Of a DNA stretch of 41,104 nt, positions 7,718-17,274 are shown piece after piece. Both the position numbers and the translations under genes were made by a program. The notes beneath the pieces were generated by a model. It worked only from the letters and a program-made list of their open reading frames with translations, ran no database searches and had not been told where the DNA came from. Source of the stretch: Rhodopirellula europaea 6C (GTDB lineage Bacteria; Planctomycetota; Planctomycetia; Pirellulales; Pirellulaceae); contig NZ_ANMO01000109.1 in the NCBI RefSeq assembly GCF_000338295.1, forward strand, positions 1 through 41,104. Direction: 5' to 3'. Position 1 is the stretch's first letter. Each line of letters starts with the position of its first letter.

Positions 7718-8791
7718 ATGACAATTGCCGACCTCTCAACGCTGACCGCTCCCGTCTCTCCGGACTCGCCTTCTGGCGTGAGTCTTGAGTACGACGCTCG
7801 GTTTGTTGAGATGACCCGGTTGGCAGAAGGCACTCGGGAACAGCAATACGGCAAGACTGTCATTGCGGCTCAACCACCGGACTGGCGAACCATTCACCAG
7901 CTTGCGGTCGAAATGGCGAGCGAAACTCGCGATCTTCGATTGGCCGTTCTCCTAGTCGAAAGCCAGACGCACCTGAAGGGTCTCGACGGCCTGACCGAAT
8001 CGATGACGCTTCTTCGCGATTGGGTCCGTGACCATTGGGACAACGTTCATCCGCAACTGGATCCCGAAGACAACAACGATCCGTTCATACGAATCAATGC
8101 CCTTGGTCGTCTTTGCGAACCAGAGCGATTGCCATCGATGATCGGCCGGATGACCTTGGTCGAATCACTGCCTCATGTGGTGGTGACGCTCAACGACGTG
8201 CGTCGGTCGCGTGGCGAGCTCAATGCGACCTCATCCGCGGATTCGCCCACGCCGATGGAAGTGGAAGCCGCCTTTTTGGCGTTGCCAGTTGCCGAGCTTC
8301 GACATCGCTATGAAGCCTGCCAACAAGCCGAAAACGCACTGCGTGAGACGGTGGAATTCCTGGACCAGCATCTCGGAACCGGGATTTGGGAAACGAAAGA
8401 GCTGTCGTCCTGCCTGTCCGCGTGCAGCCAATTATTCAAGACACACCTTCGACAACGTTTGTCCGTTTCGGATGCCGCGGTCAAAGATGTCAGCGGCGAT
8501 GAATGCGAGCCAGCCGCTTCCCACGACACTTCCAATCAGTGGGACTCCGAGGATGTTGACGAATCAATCGTCAGCCTCAGCCGTATTCGGGTTCAGTCAC
8601 GTGAAGAAGCCGCGCAAGTTCTCGACGCGGCGACGAAGTACTTCGAGTTGTACGAACCATCCAGCCCGGTGCCGTTGTTGCTGCGTCGGGCTCGCCGGAT
8701 GATCAACCAAGACTTCGTCGACATCATTCGCGAACTCGCACCCGATGCGCTCTCGCAAGCAAGAAACCTGGCTGGCCAGTTTGATGACTAA
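7718..8791 (+). CDS. tssA: T6SS assembly protein TssA (ImpA N-domain)
   Basis: TssA primes and caps tube/sheath assembly and contacts the baseplate. The N-terminal half has the ImpA_N signature: SGVSLEYDARFVEM (~19-32), then a segment with PPDWRTIHQLA (~53-63), LAVLLVESQTHLKGLDGL (~75-92) and DHWDNVHPQLDPED (~106-120). The C-terminal half ends with SREEAAQVLDAATKYFELYEPSSPVPLLLRRA-type sequence (~290-325), which is the class of TssA with the baseplate-type C-terminal domain and not the VasJ-type or membrane-anchored class. Length (357 aa) is normal. The ATG start follows a gap with hairpins, and the next gene, tssB, begins 69 nt after the stop. Confidence 0.93.
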   Translation: MTIADLSTLTAPVSPDSPSGVSLEYDARFVEMTRLAEGTREQQYGKTVIAAQPPDWRTIHQLAVEMASETRDLRLAVLLVESQTHLKGLDGLTESMTLLRDWVRDHWDNVHPQLDPEDNNDPFIRINALGRLCEPERLPSMIGRMTLVESLPHVVVTLNDVRRSRGELNATSSADSPTPMEVEAAFLALPVAELRHRYEACQQAENALRETVEFLDQHLGTGIWETKELSSCLSACSQLFKTHLRQRLSVSDAAVKDVSGDECEPAASHDTSNQWDSEDVDESIVSLSRIRVQSREEAAQVLDAATKYFELYEPSSPVPLLLRRARRMINQDFVDIIRELAPDALSQARNLAGQFDD

Positions 8792-8860
8792 TGCCCCAGT
8801 CATCCAAACCCAACCATTTACAAATTCACCCTATCGCCGCTGTTCTGAAAAGGAAAGCTG

Positions 8861-9385
8861 ATGTCCGAAAGCAGCCAAAAATTCATTGCTCGTAACCGTC
8901 CGCCTCGCGTTCAAATCGAATACGACGTGGAAACTTACGGTTCCGAGAAGAAGGTTCAGCTTCCTTTCGTGATGGGAGTGCTTGCTGACTTGTCGGGCAA
9001 TCCGTCCGAGCCACTCGAAGACGTCGCCGATCGAAAGTTCCTGGAAACGGACATCGACAATTTCGACGACCGTTTGAAATCGATGAAGCCACGCGCTGCG
9101 TTTCAAGTGGACAACACGCTGACCGGCGAAGGCAGCCTGAACGTCGACTTGACCTTCGAGTCCATGGACGACTTCACACCTGGCCAAATCGCCAAACGTG
9201 TGGAACCACTCAACAAGTTGCTCAACGCACGCACGCAATTGGCTCAGTTGGTGACCTACATGGACGGCAAAGCCGGCGCCGAAGAATTGGTGTCCCGATT
9301 GATCAACGATCCTGAACTGTTGAAAGAGCTCGCCGAAAAGCCGCTCGAAATTGACGAATCAGATTCGGCCGCAGAAGCCGCCTAA
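8861..9385 (+). CDS. tssB: T6SS contractile sheath small subunit TssB (VipA/ImpB)
   Basis: TssB pairs with TssC to form the contractile sheath around the Hcp tube. The N-terminus carries the family signature RPPRVQIEYDVETYG (~14-28) followed by LPFVMGVLADLSG (~33-45), and the central part has FLETDIDNFDDRLKSMKPR (~60-78). The C-terminus ends in an acidic Ala-rich tail. Length (174 aa) is typical. A clear Shine-Dalgarno AGGAAAG (8851-8857) lies just before the ATG. It is cotranscribed with tssC, which starts 47 nt downstream. Confidence 0.97.
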   Translation: MSESSQKFIARNRPPRVQIEYDVETYGSEKKVQLPFVMGVLADLSGNPSEPLEDVADRKFLETDIDNFDDRLKSMKPRAAFQVDNTLTGEGSLNVDLTFESMDDFTPGQIAKRVEPLNKLLNARTQLAQLVTYMDGKAGAEELVSRLINDPELLKELAEKPLEIDESDSAAEAA

Positions 9386-9432
9386 TCGAATCGTCACACC
9401 AACACCCACCACCAATCTCGAAGGACTCAAGG

Positions 9433-10935
9433 ATGAGCGAAACACAATCGGAAACCACGGAAGCCGCTCCCGACGTCAGCGACACCATCACACTGGACAC
9501 GTTGTCTGAATTGCTGGAAGCCGAATTTAAGCCACGCACCGACGACGCCGGGCTGGCTGTCACACGGGCGGTCAACACGCTCGCCGCTCAACTTGTGACC
9601 AGTGAGATGGTTGCCGAGAGCGACGTGATCAAGACGATCGAAGCCTTGGTGGCGGAAATCGACGGCAAGATCTCAGAGCAAATGAATGAGATTTTGCACC
9701 ACGATGACTTCCAGCAACTCGAAGGTGCATGGCGCGGTTTCGCCCACTTGGTGAACAACACCGAGACCGACGAGATGCTGAAAATTCGCGTCTTGAACAT
9801 CTCCAAGAAAGACCTTCACAAGACGCTGAAGAAGTTCAAAGGAACCGCTTGGGATCAAAGCCCGATCTTCAAGAAGCTGTACGAAGAAGAGTACGGCCAG
9901 TTCGGTGGTGAACCCTACGGTGCATTGATCGGCGACTACTACTTCGATCACTCGCCTGTCGACGTCGAACTGTTGGGCGAAATCGCGAAAATTTCTGCCG
10001 CTGCACACGCCCCATTCATCACCGCCGCAGCACCTTCGCTGATGCACATGGATTCGTGGCAAGAACTCGGCAATCCTCGTGATTTGACGAAGATCTTCCA
10101 AACTGTCGAATACGCTTCGTGGCGTTCGCTTCGCGACGACGAAGATTCGCGCTACATCGGTTTGACGATGCCACGCTTCCTGTCACGCCAGCCTTACGGT
10201 GCCGCGACAAATCCCGTCGAAGAATTCGCGTTCGAAGAAGAAACCGCGGGTCCTGACCACAGCCGATACGTTTGGTCCAACAGTGCCTACGCGTTCGCTG
10301 TGAACATCAACCGCTCGTTCAAAATGCACGGCTGGTGCTCACGCATTCGTGGTGTGGAATCGGGCGGAGCAGTGGAAAAGTTGCCCGTTCACGTTTTCCC
10401 AACGGACGATGGCGGCGTGGACATGAAGTGTCCAACCGAAATCTCGATCAGCGATCGACGAGAAGCGGAATTGGCGAAGAACGGAATGATGCCATTGGTG
10501 TTCCGCAAGAACAGCGATTTGGCCGCCTTCATCGGTGCTCAGTCACTGAACAACCCAAGCTTGTTCGAAGACGACGATGCAACCGCCAACGCTCGTTTGT
10601 CGGGTCGTTTGCCGTATCTGTTTGCCGTCTGCCGCTTTGCACACTACTTGAAGTGCATCGTTCGCGACAAAGTGGGTTCGTTCAAAGAACGTGCCGACAT
10701 GCAAGTCTGGCTCAACAACTGGATCAGCCAGTACGTCGACACCAACCCAGCAACCGCATCGGAACTGGACAAAGCTCGTCGTCCGTTGGCGGGTGCAGAA
10801 GTGGTCGTCGAAGAGATCCCAGGTAACCCGGGATACTACACCGCGAAATTCTTCTTGCGTCCTCACTTCCAACTGGAAGGTTTGACCGTGTCATTGCGAC
10901 TCGTTAGCAAGCTGCCGTCCGCCAAGGCCGCTTGA
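9433..10935 (+). CDS. tssC: T6SS contractile sheath large subunit TssC (VipB/ImpC)
   Basis: The large sheath subunit, which forms the body of the contractile sheath with TssB. Conserved blocks are QQLEGAWRGFAHLV (~95-108), GEPYGALIGDYYFDHSP (~157-173), HAPFITAAAPSLM (~194-206), and SLRDDEDSRYIGLTMPRFLSR (~232-252). The C-terminal half has YLFAVCRFAHYLKCIVRDKVGSF and the ending NPGYYTAKFFLRPHFQLEGL, all characteristic of ImpC. Length (500 aa) is full. The usual ClpV-interacting helix of T6SS sheaths is at the N-terminus of VipB/TssC; I see an acidic N-terminal helix here but cannot tell whether it binds ClpV. A Shine-Dalgarno-like AAGGACT lies before the ATG. Confidence 0.97.
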   Translation: MSETQSETTEAAPDVSDTITLDTLSELLEAEFKPRTDDAGLAVTRAVNTLAAQLVTSEMVAESDVIKTIEALVAEIDGKISEQMNEILHHDDFQQLEGAWRGFAHLVNNTETDEMLKIRVLNISKKDLHKTLKKFKGTAWDQSPIFKKLYEEEYGQFGGEPYGALIGDYYFDHSPVDVELLGEIAKISAAAHAPFITAAAPSLMHMDSWQELGNPRDLTKIFQTVEYASWRSLRDDEDSRYIGLTMPRFLSRQPYGAATNPVEEFAFEEETAGPDHSRYVWSNSAYAFAVNINRSFKMHGWCSRIRGVESGGAVEKLPVHVFPTDDGGVDMKCPTEISISDRREAELAKNGMMPLVFRKNSDLAAFIGAQSLNNPSLFEDDDATANARLSGRLPYLFAVCRFAHYLKCIVRDKVGSFKERADMQVWLNNWISQYVDTNPATASELDKARRPLAGAEVVVEEIPGNPGYYTAKFFLRPHFQLEGLTVSLRLVSKLPSAKAA

Positions 10936-10988
10936 TCATTCGTCTTTGACACCATTCCAAACAACATTCATTCCAGGAAACTGAAACC

Positions 10989-11468
10989 ATGATTTTTTTG
11001 AAGTTCACCACCGAAATCAAAGGCGACGCAAGCGTCTCTGGTTACGAAGATCAGATCAAGTTGACCTCGGTCTCTTTCGGTGCCAATCGTACCGTCGCAA
11101 GTGTTGCCGGCAGCTCGGCTCGTGAAACCGGCTCGCCCGCGTTCACCGAACTGCAATGTTCAAAAGACTTCGACATCGCGTCGACCGAATTGTTCATGCA
11201 AAGTGTCTCGGGTGCTTCGCTGCAAGGCGCAACCCTGACCTACTTGCAAACCGACAACGAAGGCAACCCGCAGGTTTACTTGACCGTGACATTGGTTGAC
11301 CCGATCGTCACCAGCTACTCACAGTCGAGCATGGGCGACAGCAAGCCTTGCGAAAACTTCACGCTCAACTTCACCGAGATCAAAATGGCGTACACCAAGT
11401 ACGACGGAGACTCGGCGAAGAAAGCAACCGAGAAGGGCTGGAACCTGTCGGAACAGAAAGCCGCCTAG
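10989..11468 (+). CDS. hcp: T6SS inner tube protein Hcp (TssD)
   Basis: Hcp hexamers stack into the tube that the sheath propels. The 159 residues show the Hcp beta-barrel pattern: FLKFTTEIKGDASVSGYEDQ (~3-22) with the conserved I-x-G-[DE] start, then IKLTSVSFG, FTELQCSKDFDIASTELF (~53-70), and the closing strands VTLVDPIVTSYSQSS and CENFTLNFTEIKMAY. No toxin extension is present, so this is a structural Hcp. A good Shine-Dalgarno (AGGAAAC, 10976-10982) precedes the ATG. It sits directly after the sheath genes and only 11 nt before tssE. Confidence 0.95.
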   Translation: MIFLKFTTEIKGDASVSGYEDQIKLTSVSFGANRTVASVAGSSARETGSPAFTELQCSKDFDIASTELFMQSVSGASLQGATLTYLQTDNEGNPQVYLTVTLVDPIVTSYSQSSMGDSKPCENFTLNFTEIKMAYTKYDGDSAKKATEKGWNLSEQKAA

Positions 11469-11479
11469 GCTGAGCTGTC

Positions 11480-12034
11480 ATGGCATCCAACGAACCGATC
11501 GAACAACCGTCATCCTCGCTACTGGATCGATTGATCCGTGGCGAGAACGGTGGCGGTGGCGACGTTCGTGTGGTGCCAAATCCCGGATCACGCGGCGGTG
11601 TTTCACGCCGTCAACGTCGCCAACAGATGGCGATATTGAGTTCGCAAATCGAACGCGATCTGTTGGCGTTGTTTGGAACACGCCGAATGTCCGAGGATAC
11701 CGATCTGTCGGCTTGGCCGTTGGTTCAAAAGAGCGTTTTGAACTACGGCGTTCCCGATCTGACGGGCAGGACCAGCAGCGGATTGGACCTGCGACTTCTT
11801 CAACGAGAATTCACCGAAGCGATTCGGTGCTTCGAACCTCGTTTGCGAGCGGACACTCTGAATGTCACGTGTCGGTTGAACGAATACGTGCGTGGCGACG
11901 TGATCGTGCAAATCCAGGCCCTCTTTGGCCCCTCCGATGCGTTGGAGTCCTTTGCGATGGGCATCTCGATCTGCCTGGGGAATGGCCAATGCCAAAAAGT
12001 GGTGCCAGGAAACGGCCAACGCCGAGCGGCGTAG
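11480..12034 (+). CDS. tssE: T6SS baseplate wedge protein TssE (gp25-like)
   Basis: TssE is the phage T4 gp25-like component of the baseplate wedge. It starts with SSLLDRLI and a Gly-rich/basic linker, then a helix (QRRQQMAILSSQIERDLLALF) followed by the gp25 core: SVLNYGVPDLTG (~88-99), the hallmark of TssE proteins, LQREFTEAIRCFEPRL (~109-124) and C-terminal strands with Leu/Val alternation. Length is 184 aa, a little above the ~140-170 typical, because of the N-terminal Gly-rich insert. The ATG lies 11 nt after the hcp stop. Confidence 0.92.
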   Translation: MASNEPIEQPSSSLLDRLIRGENGGGGDVRVVPNPGSRGGVSRRQRRQQMAILSSQIERDLLALFGTRRMSEDTDLSAWPLVQKSVLNYGVPDLTGRTSSGLDLRLLQREFTEAIRCFEPRLRADTLNVTCRLNEYVRGDVIVQIQALFGPSDALESFAMGISICLGNGQCQKVVPGNGQRRAA

Positions 12035-12214
12035 TTGGATTTTGGTCAGCGAATTACCTCTTGGGACGCAAGGCCCAATTGTGCTATTCAGCAAGAACCG
12101 TGATGAGTGTCACGGTCAAAAAGACCACAGCCCACGAGTTTGTGCTGGAAGGATGGCTTGGCCAATCATCCGCGCACACTCGACTCCTTCGTTCACCTCG
12201 GTTGGATTTGACGC
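12035..12214. other. 180-nt gap between tssE and tssF, nothing recognised
   Basis: No gene, strong hairpin or repeat is evident. A small overlapping frame starting near 12103 continues into tssF out of frame and is not protein-like. The gap is larger than most in the cluster and could hold an internal promoter, but no motif supports this. Confidence 0.4.
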
Positions 12215-14116
12215 ATGGAAGCTCAGTTCCTCGATCATTACAACCGAGAACTCGGCTACCTGAGAGAACTGGGGGCGGAGTTCGCACAAGAATACCCCGC
12301 GGTCGCCGGCCGCTTGGGCATGGACGAATTCGCCTGCGCCGACCCTTTTGTCGAACGATTGCTAGAAGGATTCGCGTTTTTGGCGGCGCGAGTGCATCGC
12401 CGTTTGGATTCCGAGTTTCCACAACTCACTCGCGGGTTGCTGCAATCGATCTACCCGCACTACACGCGGCCGATCCCATCCGCGGCGATCGTTCAAATTC
12501 ACCCGGATCCCGACGAGGGATCGCTGGCCAGCGGCTACCGTTTGCCCCGCGGCTCTCGTTTGCAGGGACCGTCCAGCCAAACCTGCCCGACGCCTTGCCG
12601 ATTCGAAACAACCGCTCCGGTGGATTTGTGGCCGATTCAATTGGTGGACGTTGAATGGGTGGAACGTGGCACTGCGACCCGTCGCCCGATGCCTTCCATC
12701 ATGAAGGGCATGCCCTGTCGTGCGGCACTGCGAATCACGCTTCAAACCACGGCTGGTTTGCCGATGTCGGCACTCGACCTGGACAGCCTGCCGATTCATC
12801 TTCGCGGTGGCGAAACCGCGCACCAGTTGCTTGAGTTACTCATCGCCCATCAGAACGGCATCGTTGTCGGCGACGCCGCTTCGGATCAATGGCAACGACT
12901 GGATTCGGCATCGCTGGTCGCTGGTGGTTTCGATGACGCAGAAGCATTGCTACCCGGCGAGCCTCGTTCGTTCAGTGGATACCGATTGCTGCAAGAGTAT
13001 TTCTTGTTGCCCGAAAAGTTCCTGTTCGTAACGCTAAACGGGTTGTCCCACGCGGTTTCGATGGCGAAGGGAAACCAACTCGAAATCATCATCGGAGTTG
13101 ACCAATCGCAGAAGGATTTGGTGGGACGTCTCAACCGTGAACACTTGGCTTTGCACTGTGTCCCAGCAGTCAATTTGTTCAAGCAACGCGCGGATCGGGT
13201 CCCGATTTCAGAAACCAAATCCGAACACCAACTGTTGGTCGACCGCAGCCGACCGATGGACTTTGAAATTTGGTCGGTCGAACAACTGCTTGGTCACGGA
13301 ACATCGGCTCAACAAGAAGTCGAGTTCCTGCCGCTCTACGCGCCACCAACCAACATGGCTGCTCGCCAGCAACACGCGGCCTACTACACGCTCGATCGTC
13401 GTCCTCGGCAACCTTCGACGAACCAACGTGAATACGGTCATCGCTCACCGTACTTGGGAACAGAAGTCTTTGTGACGCTGACGGATTCGAGTCAACGACC
13501 ATCGCGGCATCCGATTCGCCAACTGTCGTCCACGGTCTACTGCACCAACCGCGACCTCGCCCTGCTGAAACCGGAAGCGGGTTGGCGGGACGCGTTCACA
13601 CTGGATGGCCCCGGACCGGTTGCCTCCATCAGTTGTCTGTCAGGCCCAACCACTCCGCGAGCACCGCTGACCACCGAAGATGGCGAGACGTGTTGGCGAC
13701 TGGTCAATCACTTGACGTCAAACTTCCTCTCGCTGTGCGATCGCGAAAAGTCGACGGATCCCAACTCGAATCATGCAGCGGCGTTGCTGCGGCAAACGCT
13801 GTATCTGTATTGCCCGGAAGACTTGCCCGCGACGCGTCGCCAAGTGGACGGGATTCTCTCGGTGACCAATCAAGCTGTCACGCGACAAATCCCCATGCCC
13901 GGCCCCATCGTTCACGGTCGAGGCGTGCACCTGGAATTGGAGTTGGACGAGTCAGCGTTCGAAGGCGGAGGTGCCTTCTTATTGGCGGGAGTGCTGGATC
14001 GTTTCATGGCACGCTTTGTGTCTTTGAACAGTTTCACGCAAACGTCGCTCCGCACGCCCACACGTGGCCCGGTGCATCGATGGCCAGTTCGCACCGGGAA
14101 AACCGCACTGATCTAG
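12215..14116 (+). CDS. tssF: T6SS baseplate protein TssF (ImpG/VasA)
   Basis: TssF forms the baseplate wedge with TssG, TssE and TssK. The N-terminus is diagnostic: FLDHYNRELGYLRELGAEFA (~5-24), then YPAVAGRLGMDE (~27-38), DPFVERLLEGFAFLAARVHRRLD (~42-64) and FPQLTRGLLQSIYPHYTRPIPS (~67-88). The middle has LQEYFLLPEKFLFVTLNGL, also conserved. The C-terminus contains GRGVHLELELDESAFEGGGAFLLAGVLDRFMARFVSLNSFTQT-type sequence found in all TssF proteins. Length (633 aa) is normal. TssG follows 85 nt downstream. Confidence 0.96.
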   Translation: MEAQFLDHYNRELGYLRELGAEFAQEYPAVAGRLGMDEFACADPFVERLLEGFAFLAARVHRRLDSEFPQLTRGLLQSIYPHYTRPIPSAAIVQIHPDPDEGSLASGYRLPRGSRLQGPSSQTCPTPCRFETTAPVDLWPIQLVDVEWVERGTATRRPMPSIMKGMPCRAALRITLQTTAGLPMSALDLDSLPIHLRGGETAHQLLELLIAHQNGIVVGDAASDQWQRLDSASLVAGGFDDAEALLPGEPRSFSGYRLLQEYFLLPEKFLFVTLNGLSHAVSMAKGNQLEIIIGVDQSQKDLVGRLNREHLALHCVPAVNLFKQRADRVPISETKSEHQLLVDRSRPMDFEIWSVEQLLGHGTSAQQEVEFLPLYAPPTNMAARQQHAAYYTLDRRPRQPSTNQREYGHRSPYLGTEVFVTLTDSSQRPSRHPIRQLSSTVYCTNRDLALLKPEAGWRDAFTLDGPGPVASISCLSGPTTPRAPLTTEDGETCWRLVNHLTSNFLSLCDREKSTDPNSNHAAALLRQTLYLYCPEDLPATRRQVDGILSVTNQAVTRQIPMPGPIVHGRGVHLELELDESAFEGGGAFLLAGVLDRFMARFVSLNSFTQTSLRTPTRGPVHRWPVRTGKTALI

Positions 14117-14201
14117 CCACCGCATCAACCTCGCCATTGGCCGGGTTCCAACCCTCACGCCGAGACATTGATTCGCCGTTCTCGTTTTGCCTGACAAGTC
14201 C

Positions 14202-15251
14202 ATGACCACTTCAGACTCCACCGCCACCTGGGAACAGCGTCTCACGGAAGAACTCGGGAAACCGGTTCAGTCGCTTGATTTCTTTCAGGCGATGCGACGA
14301 ATCGAAGCCGAGTCACCGACGCTGCCTCGAGTTGGTCACGCCAGACAAACGAGCCAAGAGGCCGTTCGGATCCGGCAAACATCGGCACTGGACTTTGCCC
14401 CGGCAACGATCGATCGAATCGATTCGGGACACGATGAACGCGCCCACATCAGCCAACGATTCTTTGGTCTGTTGGGGCCCGGAGGTCCATTGCCTCTGCA
14501 CATGACCGAGACCGTTCGGCATGAAACCAGGCACAACGCTGACCCCACTTTGGAATCGTTTCTGAACCTATTCCATCACCGCATGGCAACGCTGTTCTAC
14601 CGAGCGTGGAGTAGCAGTCGCGGTGCGGTCCAGCGTGATCGACCAGAAACGGACCGGTTCGCGGCGTACGTGGGTTCCATCTCGGGCACGCTGAATCCCG
14701 GAGCAGAATCCAACGCCGCCCCAACCTCAACTGACAACTCAGGGCTGTACTTCAGCGGCCGATTTGGGTCCACACATCGCAACGCGGAAGGTCTCGCGGC
14801 GGTGGTTTCCGCGACTGTGCATGCGGATGCGAATGTAAAGACATTTCGATTGCGGCAACTCCGTTTGGAACCAGAAGACCGAACGCTGCTCTCTCGATCG
14901 GAACGGCCATCTGGTCGCGGAGAAACCGCGGGCCGGGGTGGTCGACTGGGACAAAGCGTGGTGCTCGGACGCAGTGTCCCGGATCGTTGCTCGATGATCG
15001 ATCTGGACATCGGACCGATCGCCTTTGACTTGTTTCAAGAACTACTGCCTGGCGGCGAATCGCACGGAACGCTTCGTGAATTGATTCGCGGTTATGTCGA
15101 TCCCGGATTGGATTGCCGCGTTCGTTTGATCTTGGATCGCCACACGATCCCACGTTTGTCACTCGGACGAATCGGTGCTCTCGGCCGAAGTGCTTGGGTT
15201 CATGGGAAAGCTCCCCGCGCCGATGTCGGCGACTGTCAATTCATTCTCTAG
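14202..15251 (+). CDS. tssG: T6SS baseplate protein TssG (ImpH/VasB)
   Basis: TssG partners TssF in the baseplate wedge. The ATG at 14202 is preferred to an in-frame TTG at 14187. Signature segments are SLDFFQAMRRIEAESPTLPRVG (~23-44), a variant of the family's F-F-Q-x-[LV]-R-x-[LI]-E start, FFGLLGPGGPLPLHMTE (~88-104), LESFLNLFHHRMATLFYRAW (~117-136) and the C-terminal half with FDLFQELLPGG and RGYVDPGLDCRVRLIL (~280-315). The Gly/Arg-rich segment near 235-255 (SGRGETAGRGGRLGQSVVLG) corresponds to the conserved LG.D.vvG.r..d region. Length is 349 aa, as expected. The stop at 15251 is 22 nt before the vgrG start. Confidence 0.94.
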   Translation: MTTSDSTATWEQRLTEELGKPVQSLDFFQAMRRIEAESPTLPRVGHARQTSQEAVRIRQTSALDFAPATIDRIDSGHDERAHISQRFFGLLGPGGPLPLHMTETVRHETRHNADPTLESFLNLFHHRMATLFYRAWSSSRGAVQRDRPETDRFAAYVGSISGTLNPGAESNAAPTSTDNSGLYFSGRFGSTHRNAEGLAAVVSATVHADANVKTFRLRQLRLEPEDRTLLSRSERPSGRGETAGRGGRLGQSVVLGRSVPDRCSMIDLDIGPIAFDLFQELLPGGESHGTLRELIRGYVDPGLDCRVRLILDRHTIPRLSLGRIGALGRSAWVHGKAPRADVGDCQFIL

Positions 15252-15273
15252 CGTTGCACACGATTTCACCATC

Positions 15274-17268
15274 ATGACTCTGACCCAAGCCAACCGTCCG
15301 ATCGCCGTCAGCACACCGCTGGATGACGATGCGCTCGTGTTGACCGGTGTGACTTGGACAGAACAACTCGGACGCCCCTTTGGTGGGACGTTGGATTTGG
15401 TCAGCTCTGAAGGCGACATCGATCCGCTCGACCTGCTCAAAGAACCAGTCTCGATTCGCATCGGCGATCCAGACGACTCGCCCGAATACCTGCACGGCTA
15501 TGTCACACGTTTCGGTCAGGTTGGCACCAGCGCGGGCTTGTACCAATACCACGCCACGCTTGCTCCCTGGATGGGATTGCTGCGACATGTCGGCGGATCA
15601 CAAGTCTTTCAACAACAGACGGTCGTCGAAATCGCCAAAGCCGTGATCGAATCGCGAGGCTTCACCGGCGAACTGGAAGACCGACTCACGCAAACGTATC
15701 GCCAACGAGCCTACTGCGTGCAATACGGCGAATCGGACTTCCAATTCCTCAGTCGACTGTTTGAAGAAGAAGGCATCTACTACTTCTTCGAATACACCGA
15801 AGACCAACACACCCTAGTGCTGTGCGACGACGTCAGTGCCCACCAAGCGTCGGCGTCGTTTGGTTCGCTGCCCTATCACGCGGTGGAACAACCGGGCAGC
15901 GAAACGTGTCTTTCGCAGTGGACCTATGAGCGTGACTTCAACACGGCGTCGTACGTGTTGCGAGACTACGATTTCCAAAAGCCTCGCGCCGAAATGACCG
16001 TTCGTCAAAACGCGTCGGACACGGCAAGCGACTGGGAATGGTACGAATTCCCGGGTCAGTTCTTCGAGACCGACGACGGCCAACACTACGCTCGCGTTCT
16101 GACCGAAGCCGCCACGTCAGACCAACACGCCGCCGCCGTGGACGTGTCAACTCCCTCGGTAATCGCCGGCAATCTTTTGACGATGACGTCGCATCCCGTC
16201 GATGATCTCAATCAAGAGTACCTGATTGTGGGCCGGCATCTGATGATAACAACCGGCGATGTTTCGGCCGGCAGTGGAGGTGCACACTCCTTTCACCTGA
16301 ACAATCGACTGCGGTTGCTTCCTTCGTCCATTCCCTTCCGCAGTCGACAAACGACCGAACGGCCGATCATGGCAGGCCCTCAAATTGCAACGGTCGTGGG
16401 TCCCGATGGCGAAGAAATCTGGACCGACGCGTATGGCCGCATCAAAGTCCAATTCGCTTGGGATTTGATTGGCACCGGTGACGACAGCAGCTCCTGCTGG
16501 ATTCGCGTGACGCAGCCTTGGACTGGCAAAGGATGGGGTGCGGTCTCGATTCCGCGAGTCGGTGAAGAAGTGATCGTCGCGTTCTTGGACGGCAACGTGG
16601 ATCGACCGATCGTGACCGGTCGGGTCTTCAATGCCGATCGCATGCCTCCGGAAGATCTGGCCGACGGGCAAGCCAAAACGGTCTTTCGCACACGCAGCAC
16701 CAAAGAAGGGGACGTGAACTGTTTCCATGAGTTGACGTTTGATGACACGAAAGATGCCGAGCAGATCTACCTGCACAGCGAACGCGATTTTGTTCGTGAG
16801 GTCGAAAACAATGACTCATTGAAGGTTGGTTTCGACAAATCAGACAGCGGCGACCAGACGATCGAGATCTACAACGACCAGAACGTCCAAATCGGAGTCG
16901 GCAGCGGATCGGGAAGCCAGACCACCGAAATCGGACAAGACCGCACGACCACGATCGATGCGGGTGACGACAACCTGACGGTCAAACAAGGCGATCAAAA
17001 TGTGTCGGTCGAAAGCGGCGCGATCACGATCGAAGCGGCCAAGTCGATCACGATCAAGTGTGGTCAATCTTCCATTGAGCTGACGCCGTCGGGCATCAAC
17101 ATCCAAGCAAGCGAGATCGCCATCAAGGGTGATACCAAGATCAGCATGGCGGCCCCCGAAGTCGACGCCGCCGCCGATGCATCCATGACACTGAAAGGCA
17201 ACGCATCAGCGGAACTGAGCTCCGGCGGATCGCTCACGGTCAAAGGAGCCATCGTCCAAATCAACTAG
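15274..17268 (+). CDS. vgrG: T6SS spike protein VgrG (TssI)
   Basis: VgrG trimers cap the Hcp tube and carry the PAAR tip. The ATG at 15274 is chosen because it follows the tssG stop; upstream in-frame codons would overlap tssG and add residues unlike the family. Order of domains: gp27-like half (~10-350) with QYGESDFQFLSRLFEEEGIYYFFEY (~150-174); gp44/OB-fold (~365-450) with ATVVGPDGEEIWTDAYGRIK and WGAVSIPRVGEEVIVAFLDGN; then a repetitive gp5-like beta-helix (~520-664) with many short Ile/Val/Thr repeats. The protein ends right after the helix, so there is no fused toxin domain. A palindrome lies just downstream (17275-17301). Confidence 0.96.
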   Translation: MTLTQANRPIAVSTPLDDDALVLTGVTWTEQLGRPFGGTLDLVSSEGDIDPLDLLKEPVSIRIGDPDDSPEYLHGYVTRFGQVGTSAGLYQYHATLAPWMGLLRHVGGSQVFQQQTVVEIAKAVIESRGFTGELEDRLTQTYRQRAYCVQYGESDFQFLSRLFEEEGIYYFFEYTEDQHTLVLCDDVSAHQASASFGSLPYHAVEQPGSETCLSQWTYERDFNTASYVLRDYDFQKPRAEMTVRQNASDTASDWEWYEFPGQFFETDDGQHYARVLTEAATSDQHAAAVDVSTPSVIAGNLLTMTSHPVDDLNQEYLIVGRHLMITTGDVSAGSGGAHSFHLNNRLRLLPSSIPFRSRQTTERPIMAGPQIATVVGPDGEEIWTDAYGRIKVQFAWDLIGTGDDSSSCWIRVTQPWTGKGWGAVSIPRVGEEVIVAFLDGNVDRPIVTGRVFNADRMPPEDLADGQAKTVFRTRSTKEGDVNCFHELTFDDTKDAEQIYLHSERDFVREVENNDSLKVGFDKSDSGDQTIEIYNDQNVQIGVGSGSGSQTTEIGQDRTTTIDAGDDNLTVKQGDQNVSVESGAITIEAAKSITIKCGQSSIELTPSGINIQASEIAIKGDTKISMAAPEVDAAADASMTLKGNASAELSSGGSLTVKGAIVQIN

Positions 17269-17274
17269 TTCGTC

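Noticed and set aside
11296-12654. A 452-codon plus-strand frame overlapping hcp, tssE and tssF
   Set aside because: It runs out of frame through three well-identified T6SS genes and is Arg/Ser/Pro-rich, a typical shadow.
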